This document shows positions 56,600 to 64,000 of a stretch of 64,000 nucleotides of DNA, piece after piece. Position 1 is the stretch's first letter; each line of letters starts with the position of its first letter. The notes under the pieces are model-generated. The model worked only from the letters and a program-made list of their open reading frames with translations. It did not search any database and was not told the DNA's origin. A program made the position numbers and the translations under genes. The stretch is from Hippasteria phrygiana (taxonomy: Eukaryota > Echinodermata > Asteroidea > Valvatida > Goniasteridae): contig JAZGUH010000089.1 of NCBI GenBank assembly GCA_037893225.1, positions 744,001 to 808,000 of the forward strand, in the 5' to 3' direction.

Positions 56600-57496
56600 G
56601 CCTACCCATAAGAGTCAAAACGGTACCCAACGAACTACTAAGTTCCACCTGAAAACGTTTTGCATAAAACAAATATGAATTAACACCGTTCGCGCAAAAT
56701 AAATAATTTGTTTTTATGTACAGGATGATTATATAATCTGTAATAAAGAGTGCTTTGTATATGGTTGATTTGTTGAACTTATAGGCCTATTTGCAAATTG
56801 TATGACTTTGTTTGACTTTATCAAATTTATGAAGGGAAAAATTAGTTACCATTGGGAACTGCAGTATCCATGTGATGCATTACAAGCATGTGAACTACAG
56901 TTTGATTTTCAATAATCAGGACCTTAATTTAACATTTCTAATAAATTTGTACTTTCTGTGTTACATATATACAAGGAGGCTTGATACAACATTCGCAAGA
57001 ATACCATATGTTAAAAACGCCTCTTCGCAGAATCTCATTTCACTTTTTTCACTTGACGTTATCCATAGAGTTTGCATGGCTCTGCGTTCAAAAATTCTTA
57101 CAACATTGGGAGAAGCCAGTACTAATCTGTAGATCAATGTTGTCAAACTTTTAGTCTGACCCTGTTGCGCACTACAAAACTAGCAAAACCAGTCATGGCC
57201 TTGTAAGGGACGTGGATGGGGAACCCCGCAGAGATCGAAATATTCCGCCGTTTTTTGTGTACCACAGGCTTGTATTTTGCAGTCTATTTTATGTATTTGT
57301 ATCGCCTTTTCTCCTATTTTCTCTTATATTTTGAAATATATAAATGTTAAAATAAAAGTGCGAAGAATGAAGAGGAAAAGAATTAGCGAAAAGTAAAATT
57401 TCATCTTAGTACTTTGAATGTTTACATCCGTACATAATTAAATACCATTTATTTAAAGACCGTTGGCAGTGGTATAAATAAAGAACCTTTACAGCC
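56600..57496. other. Spacer between CD225 and GPCR genes (convergent 3' ends)
   Basis: Contains the CD225 polyadenylation signal and, for the GPCR, TTTATT on + at 57448-57453, i.e. AATAAA on the minus strand. No other coding sequence. Confidence 0.5.
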
Positions 57497-58496
57497 TTAA
57501 ACAATAAGTGGTTTCACTCTAGTTCGATGTCCCTTGCCACAGAGTAAAATTCGTTTGTAGGCACTCTTGAAATGCCTGTTGAGCCACGCATACACAAAAG
57601 GGTTGATGGACGAATTGGTCAGAAGAAGCGCGATCCCTAGTCTTTGGGAATTTTCATCCACAGAGAAGAAGTGCATGACGCAGACAGGCGTCCAGCAACA
57701 CAGGAGCAAGATGAAGATGACAGCCATCATCTTGGTCAGTTTGATCTCAGCTGGATGAAGAACCTGACACCAATATCTAGCGGATGCTGGGTTCCTACGC
57801 GGAGCTTGCCGGACGCGCCTCTTACTGACGTAGAGATCGAGTCCTGAACGTCAGGCCGTACAGGCATGGGACCAGTACAAAGCAGGTAGCTAGAAAATAG
57901 ATAATGATACCGTTGATGTACCAGAACTCCAAGTCGCCTGATTCCTTTAAAAAGCAGAAGCGAAGAACCGGATGGTACTGGATCCCACTGAATCCACCCC
58001 ATGTATGGATGAAGATGAAAAACACCGTGATGAACCAGTTGTAGGTGAGGATGACGGCCGCGGCTTTACAGCCGAAGTATTTACGGTACGTCTGGCGTGG
58101 ACGAGACACGAAGCAGTAGCGGCTGGCTGCAATTTCCGTCACCGTGAGTAAAGACACGCCCACACCAAGGAGAAAGAGATAGCACATCCATCGGCACCAG
58201 AAAATGTCACGAGGCCAGCCGTAGTTGAAGAACGACACCGCCATGGTTGGGATAACAAAAACATTGATCAAGAGGTCTGCCACACTTAGGTTGACGATTA
58301 AAGCGTAGGATGTTGTCCTTAACCTTGGAGATATCGCCACAGAAACTATCACCAAAGTATTTCCAATGAAACCGACAACAGACAGCAGGGAGATGTACAC
58401 AGTTATTCCAATAAAAACTTCAAGGTTTTCCTCCTCCACTTTTGAAGACGGAGGAGACGTTTGAGGCATGGGGATGTTCGGGTGACGGTTGTCCAT
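57497..58496 (-). pseudogene. Rhodopsin-class GPCR with one frame break (Moody/Tre1/GPR84-like)
   Basis: Two frames together give a seven-helix receptor of about 333 residues without introns. The first (ATG 58496 to about 57843) covers helices 1-5, with GFIGNTLVI in helix 1, LIVNLSVADLLINV in helix 2, ASRY in place of DRY after helix 3, the helix 4 Trp and YFLATCFVLVPCLYGLTF in helix 5. The second, offset by one base and entered near 57838 (DLYVSKRRVRQ), has AEIKLTKMMAVIF into helix 6 with CCWTP and NPFVYAWLNRHFKSAYKRIL in helix 7. In the first frame a stop follows six codons past the break. A one-base insertion in CTCGATC, an assembly error or true pseudogenisation would all explain it. Family placement rests on the helix 7/8 pattern and is tentative; the ligand is unknown. 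Confidence 0.8.
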
Positions 58497-60150
58497 GTTG
58501 CTCAGATGTAAATGCAAGACGTGCGCAATGTAGTCGATCGACTGCTCCTTAGGTCGATTTCTCAAGTATTTTCCTTTTTCTCCCGTAACGAATGGTCAAG
58601 TCGTAAAATCCACTTCCAGTTAATCATTTACTTACCGGCATTTTTCATCTGAGTGAACAGATTTTAAGACGGCTGCATAGATGAGAATTTGATGATAATA
58701 GTGGCGCCTTCAGGACGCGTACGACGCGTTCTGGCAAGACTGACTACTCTTTTACGTAGATGTGTTTAATTCTATATAAATTCACAATGTTCTTCATTTT
58801 GTGCTTAAATTCGTAAAAAATAAAGTTTGTCACGCGTCTGCCCACGCACGATCATATATTTGTTATCAGCCAGGACTTTCAAGCATTGTGAGCTATTTTC
58901 TTTTTACAAAATGAGAGTTCAGTTGTAATTGTCAGTAAATAATTATTCCTCCAACCGCGCTTTACCTATAGTCTCAAATTCCTACGGTTTACACTAGGAG
59001 TTTAGCGTACAACCAGGAAGCCCATTTCTGCTCTATTCAAGGATATTTTAATCTCCAAATTACATTTTGAATTTCTACATTTTGAATTTATGACTCGTTT
59101 AGTATTGCATACATTGGGATCTTGGAAACAGGACTGGTTCACACTTTAGAGCCTACTTGATTTTTCTTGGTGATAAATATAGCGGAAACAATTCCTTAAT
59201 CTTCATTTTATTTTCGTGCTTGGATTTCAATAACAATGCCACCACAAAAACAATCCCTATCATGCCTACAGGGGCAAGGTTCACAATGTTAGGATTAGCG
59301 TTGTCAGTTCGTAGCATTCTGCTAAACGCCTTCTCTGAGGAGATCAGCTGATTAGTGTGCGAAACTGCAGCAAGTCTGTCTTCGTGTTTGTTTAACTCAC
59401 AACTCTCATTACGAAGCTAGACCAAAAACAAGTCGACATTTATCATGATGAAGAACTACTGATTGGTTTCGTACGAAGATGTCCTATAACAGCCAAATGT
59501 TTCCCGGCAAATACTACGTCTTGACCAGATTTTGAGCTTGAAGACTTTTTTGCATTCTGCAATTTTTATATAATTTTAGGTAATTTTGTCAATAGGAAAT
59601 TTGAAATTAACCGGTGCAAATATTCAAACAAGGCCCATTAAAGTTACCGAGCAGACGTTAAGTGTAAGTTGTGGTTCTTTCAAATTGCAATTATATTTTA
59701 TTCGACTACCTGCTAAAGGAACTAGGGGAGGTATTGCACAACAGTGGCGGGCAGACAGGCACAAAACTACAACATATCTCCCTAAAAATAGTTGGGTAAC
59801 AAATGACATAAGATTAATCGAAAACAGTTCAGCTGTATCCAATACCGTCGGGACCGGACACAGTTCCCATATCAGCAGTGCACGGGTTATATTTTGCCAA
59901 GTATGGAGAGATGGTTGCGATATATCGTCTTAATGAAAGCAAGTACCAAATAAATGCTAAAGGTCCTTCAGCACTGCGTTAGATCCATCAGTGGCATACA
60001 GATACAGGGTGAACAATCTTCTCAAATCTCCAGTATATACACTTAAGAGCGTACTATGCTCAAAGCCATCCATCACTTCTGGATCAAACGGAAGGCAGCG
60101 ATGCTAATAAAGGCACGAGCCACAAATGAGCCAGGTGATCACTCACTTCA
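58497..60150. other. Spacer upstream of the GPCR
   Basis: No ORF resembling a known protein. The frame at + 59586-59933 is open but has no support. Confidence 0.5.
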
Positions 60151-60153
60151 CTC

Positions 60154-60234
60154 AACTCGACGTTTCGGACAGTGTGCTTTATCCGTCCTCCTAGTGTGGG
60201 GTCGGACAGCGCACACTGTTTGAAACGTCGAGTT
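60154..60234. repeat. Hairpin inverted repeat (AACTCGACGTTTC)
   Basis: AACTCGACGTTTCGGACAGT pairs with ACTGTTTGAAACGTCGAGTT. The CGAAACGT core also occurs in the hairpin at 6348-6474, a common feature of retroelement-derived hairpins. Confidence 0.75.
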
Positions 60235-60296
60235 ACACACATCTTCCGGGCTACCATAGACATTTATGTATACATGTAATTTCTAGCCGCAGCCAG

Positions 60297-60897
60297 CCAG
60301 CACAGCACAGCACAGCACAGCACAGCACAGCACAGCACAGCACAGCACAGCACAGCACAGCACAGCACAGCACAGCACAGCACAGCACAGCACAGCACAG
60401 CACAGCACAGCACAGCACAGCACAGCACAGCACAGCACAGCACAGCACAGCACAGCACAGCACAGCACAGCACAGCACAGCACAGCACAGCACAGCACAG
60501 CACAGCACAGCACAGCACAGCACAGCACAGCACAGCACAGCACAGCACAGCACAGCACAGCACAGCACAGCACAGCACAGCACAGCACAGCACAGCACAG
60601 CACAGCACAGCACAGCACAGCACAGCACAGCACAGCACAGCACAGCACAGCACAGCACAGCACAGCACAGCACAGCACAGCACAGCACAGCACAGCACAG
60701 CACAGCACAGCACAGCACAGCACAGCACAGCACAGCACAGCACAGCACAGCACAGCACAGCACAGCACAGCACAGCACAGCACAGCACAGCACAGCACAG
60801 CACAGCACAGCACAGCACAGCACAGCACAGCACAGCACAGCACAGCACAGCACAGCACAGCACAGCACAGCACAGCACAGCACAGCACAGCACAGCA
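60297..60897. repeat. Perfect (CAGCA)n microsatellite, about 119 units
   Basis: About 600 bp of uninterrupted CAGCA. Because the unit is 5 bp, all frames of each strand read through, which yields spurious Ala-Val-Leu-Cys-Cys ORFs. Confidence 0.98.
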
Positions 60898-62425
60898 GCC
60901 AGCGGCAAATGCCGGGAATTGGAAAAGCTAACTTGATTTAATAACTGTGACCAAATGGCCTCCAACTCCAATAGTTCTGTGCTAAGATTATTCATACGAA
61001 TAACACTATACGAATGAAATACGAATATCGTATCCCGTAGGCTTGGGGTGGGTTCGAACGACCCCCCCCCCCCCCCCCCCGTTGACGAGTTCCGCTCAGA
61101 AATTACAAAAAAGGTAACAACAAATTGTTAAGTCACTATAACTTAAACTAACCTACGACAAATTCTGCCTTAAAAGTACATGTCTCACTGAATGTTCCAC
61201 TTTAATACGGTAAATGCAAGTTGTACGACGCTTCGTGGTATAGGCCTACGTATTTATGCATGTTTTTACAAGGTTGCGCATATGCCAAACCGACCCCTCC
61301 CCAAGTGTATAATGTTCACGGAGTTCAGGATTAAACAACAACACCAACAAGCAAAGACGTATCACTTTTACAAAATTAAAAATCCTTAGTTTTTTGGGCA
61401 CAAGGAAATCTTCATTATGCTCATAGACCAATGAAAAGAACGTTCCAGAACTAGGGGTCCTTCACACTTTCTACAAGTGTGTTTCCAGTAGCATTACACG
61501 GTTCAGTCTACAAAATGGTCTGATGAATTATAATGGAGGAACAATCTTGACTCACTGACAGCGGCACGGGGGGGGGGGGCAGGGGGGGGGGGACAGGGGG
61601 GGGGGGGCAGGGGGGGGGGGGCATTGACCCCCCTCCCCCCACTTTTTCCAATTGGCCCCCACTTTTGGCAGTTCCCTGAAGAAAAACATAGCAAAGGCGC
61701 TGCTTTAGCCCCCACTTTCAAAAATGTTCCGCCGCCCCTGAATACACCACTTTTTTTCCTTTTTGTGAGAGGGATTTTTGTCTTTCGACAGAGTGGGAAT
61801 GGTTACGTTTTCTTATACTTTACTTGGGCCAAAGTGTTTTGAAACGCAAATACCAGCCGGCGCCAATAATCTATCCAGCCATGATAAGGAATCTCATGCA
61901 TGTTTGTATGGCTCGTGTGGCTATGCTGGGCGCTCTAACTTTGCATAGGACTCTTTGTACCTGTGAACAAAAGATGACCACAGGATGCAGGAAGAGTGAA
62001 CGGTTCGTGGACTTGCCCACGTCCACAGAACGTTTTCCCCTCTCTGAAAAACAGCTTTAGAGGCATTTTGGGGAGAGGTTTGCAAAATGAAGGGGAACAC
62101 TTAAGGGGATTACGATCAATAATTCGGGTTGCAAGAGTGCGAGTAAAATCATTTTTTCCTGCGTTTTTCGTAACAAACGAATGTCCACAGTCTGGGTGCA
62201 CAGGTTACCCATTGCGTTTGAGGATTTGGGACAATCGGGGATTTTAGTGATTACAATACAACTGAGGACCTTAGCCCAAGTCCTCGGTAGTGTCCATGTA
62301 CAAACCTTATGGGACTTGTTGAGAACAAGTTTAAGTCCAAACAATGGGAACAACGGCAGAGAACAGCTTCAGTCCCGATTGTGTGTGGGTTGGCTGGGTT
62401 GGTTAGGTTGGTTGTTCTTTTAATC
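60898..62425. other. Gene-free spacer with C and G runs
   Basis: C run at about 61062-61081 and interrupted G runs at about 61568-61621. ORFs here are low complexity or unsupported. Confidence 0.55.
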
Positions 62426-62715
62426 CTAGATTCGATATTCTAATTTTGGCATAATCCCGAATCGAGGGTCCAGATTTTCCTGCCCAGAAGCAGCATCAGA
62501 CAAGTTCTGCAAGGAAGCGTCCGACTCTTGCCGCGTTGTTGCCGATGATTCTGAATCATTCCCCGTTGTCAAGATGCCATTATTAAATGCATTGCTGAGG
62601 ACGTCCTCCGGTACTTTTGACACGGCGATGATGCGGTCAAGGATTCGAGACGTACTCTGGTTGAGAATGGGCAGGCTACATGTAGATGCCATTGTCACTA
62701 TTGTATTATCACTTC
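62426..62715 (-). CDS. Probable terminal exon of an unrecognised gene
   Basis: Follows an acceptor TTTCTCCAG|GAAG (62716/62715) and ends at a stop at 62426-62428. The protein segment is Ser/Thr-rich (SESSATTRQESDASLQNLSD), acidic, with STSRILDRIIAVSKVPEDVL ahead of it, like a cytoplasmic or disordered tail. No domain is recognised. The rest of the gene would lie to the right, possibly beyond the window. Confidence 0.4.
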
Positions 62716-64000
62716 CTGGAGAAAATAACAATTTTTAGCATATCAAAACCAGGAACAACTCAATTACGAAGGTATAAGAATACATGTAATGTTTCGTTAC
62801 AGGCTATGAAGCTGCTATGTCAGTGCTCTAAATGAAATTGTCAATTAAATGGATCCCCCAACAAACAAATGTTGGAATAAAATGGCATTTTAAAAGGGAA
62901 ATTGCACTATATTTGTTCTTCTTATAGAATATACTGAATGGACTATTATCACGCGTGAAGATTGCCGTATACATTAAAACTGTAAGAATTATGAACGTCC
63001 CGCTCATTTTAAAACTTATTTACATCTGTTAATTATCAGGGGCCGACTTTCTGTAGAATGTCTCACTGAAAAGCTCTTAAAGGCTTCTCCAATGCTAACA
63101 AATTCAACTTCAATTTATTGTTCGGAGTACCACGCCCAAAAACAAAACAAAAACGGACAAATGATCTTTACAAAAATATTAAACCCAAAATATCTGTACG
63201 TCAAACATTCAAGCAAAAGTAGAAAGCCTGCTTTTCAGTAGGCTTGCGCAACCGAGGATAGCGCAATATTAATGGACTACAAGCTTAGAATAGGACGACT
63301 GCAGTCACCGGTTTCATTTAGAACTAGAAATCTGCATCTGTATAGAACAGAATGCATGCAGGGCTTTTCCGATTTTTTGGATCGAGCTGAACCTTCATGA
63401 CAGGGTCTATGTCTAGGCCGCGCTATATGCTAAGTTTGTTTAAAATCTGAGGTTAAATTCATGACCTAAAATTCATGCTCAATATTTGACATTTTGGCTC
63501 GTATCACTTGACACATGATTAAGTCATGACGTGGCTCTTTAGCATTCAATTTGAGTGTGTTTATGCCAATCTATAACACGTGCTGGCCTACCAATCTACC
63601 AGGTTTGAACGCAATTTGGGATAGAACAAAAAAATTATAGAAAATCATGCACAAACACGAGCGCAGTATCGACTTCCGCACTCGTAAAAAATACCATGGG
63701 TAGGGATAAATTTAGACGTTTAACCCTATAACTCGATAGGTGCTGTGAAAAATCGTATTGTAATTGGAGGATTCAGGGCCGTTTAATGAATGAATAAAAA
63801 CGCGCTCGATTTCATCCAAGCGCGTGGAGCACTTTATTCCTGAAATTCCATCCAGTTTTGTAAACGAGGAAATTAATGCGCACTCATCTTACCCATCAAT
63901 TCTATTCATAAACCGTATCTAGACACAACATCTGTTTTTACTTTTGATATTTGTGGTTTCGGACAGGGTAAATGAATGCCTCATATTCGCGCCTGCACTT
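62716..64000. other. Unassigned, possibly intron of the gene ending at 62426
   Basis: AT-rich with no ORF over 60 codons. 63721-63790 resembles 11012-11085. Confidence 0.45.

Noticed and set aside
59586..59933. 115-codon plus-strand ORF
   Set aside because: No recognised motif or context; consistent with chance.
60251..60995. Three minus-strand ORFs of Ala-Val-Leu-Cys-Cys repeats
   Set aside because: Products of a 5-bp microsatellite that has no stop in any frame.

Overview
The window is animal nuclear DNA. It contains five recognisable spliced or receptor-type genes with GT-AG introns (one GC-AG), and introns and spacers packed with short inverted-repeat transposons, tRNA-derived SINEs, truncated LINEs, mini/microsatellites and poly-G/poly-C runs. 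Gene content (mitochondrial arginyl-tRNA synthetase, a GILT-type thiol reductase, endo-alpha-1,2-mannosidase, a CD225/dispanin protein, a rhodopsin-class GPCR) and repeat style suggest a marine invertebrate, probably a deuterostome such as an echinoderm. The phylum is inference only.

Layout. 1-4745 is a 60-bp coding-compatible minisatellite of about 79 units, open on the + strand to a stop at 4858. 4.9-17 kb is gene-poor: a few short inverted-repeat elements and a 3.2-kb long-inverted-repeat element (7298-10487) whose left arm is split by a 5'-truncated LINE. 17.56-20.64 kb (-) is a three-exon MANEA gene, 22.38-25.92 kb (-) a five-exon GILT/IFI30 gene, and 28.94-41.79 kb (-) a fourteen-exon RARS2 gene with introns full of nested elements. 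43-47 kb is a transposon graveyard. It holds + strand relics of a Rep-like gene, one of which has grown an 18-bp in-frame minisatellite. 47.3-49.65 kb (-) is the best-preserved copy of that gene: an HUH/YxxK Rep endonuclease exon followed across an intron by an SF3 helicase exon. 52.7-56.6 kb (+) is a CD225/dispanin gene with a 700-bp TTGC-type array in its last intron. 57.5-58.5 kb (-) is a single-exon class A GPCR with one frame break. 60.3-60.9 kb is a perfect (CAGCA)n array. 62.4-62.7 kb (-) is a likely terminal exon of an unrecognised gene.

The cellular genes are ordinary and functionally unrelated: RARS2 in mitochondrial translation, MANEA in Golgi N-glycan trimming, GILT in lysosomal disulfide reduction, CD225 and the GPCR at membranes. 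The most unusual item is the chromosomal Rep-SF3 gene, with CRESS-DNA-virus/parvovirus-like architecture but an intron, together with its inverted relics. Exon boundaries were read by eye from splice signals, reading phase and family similarity; no search was run.
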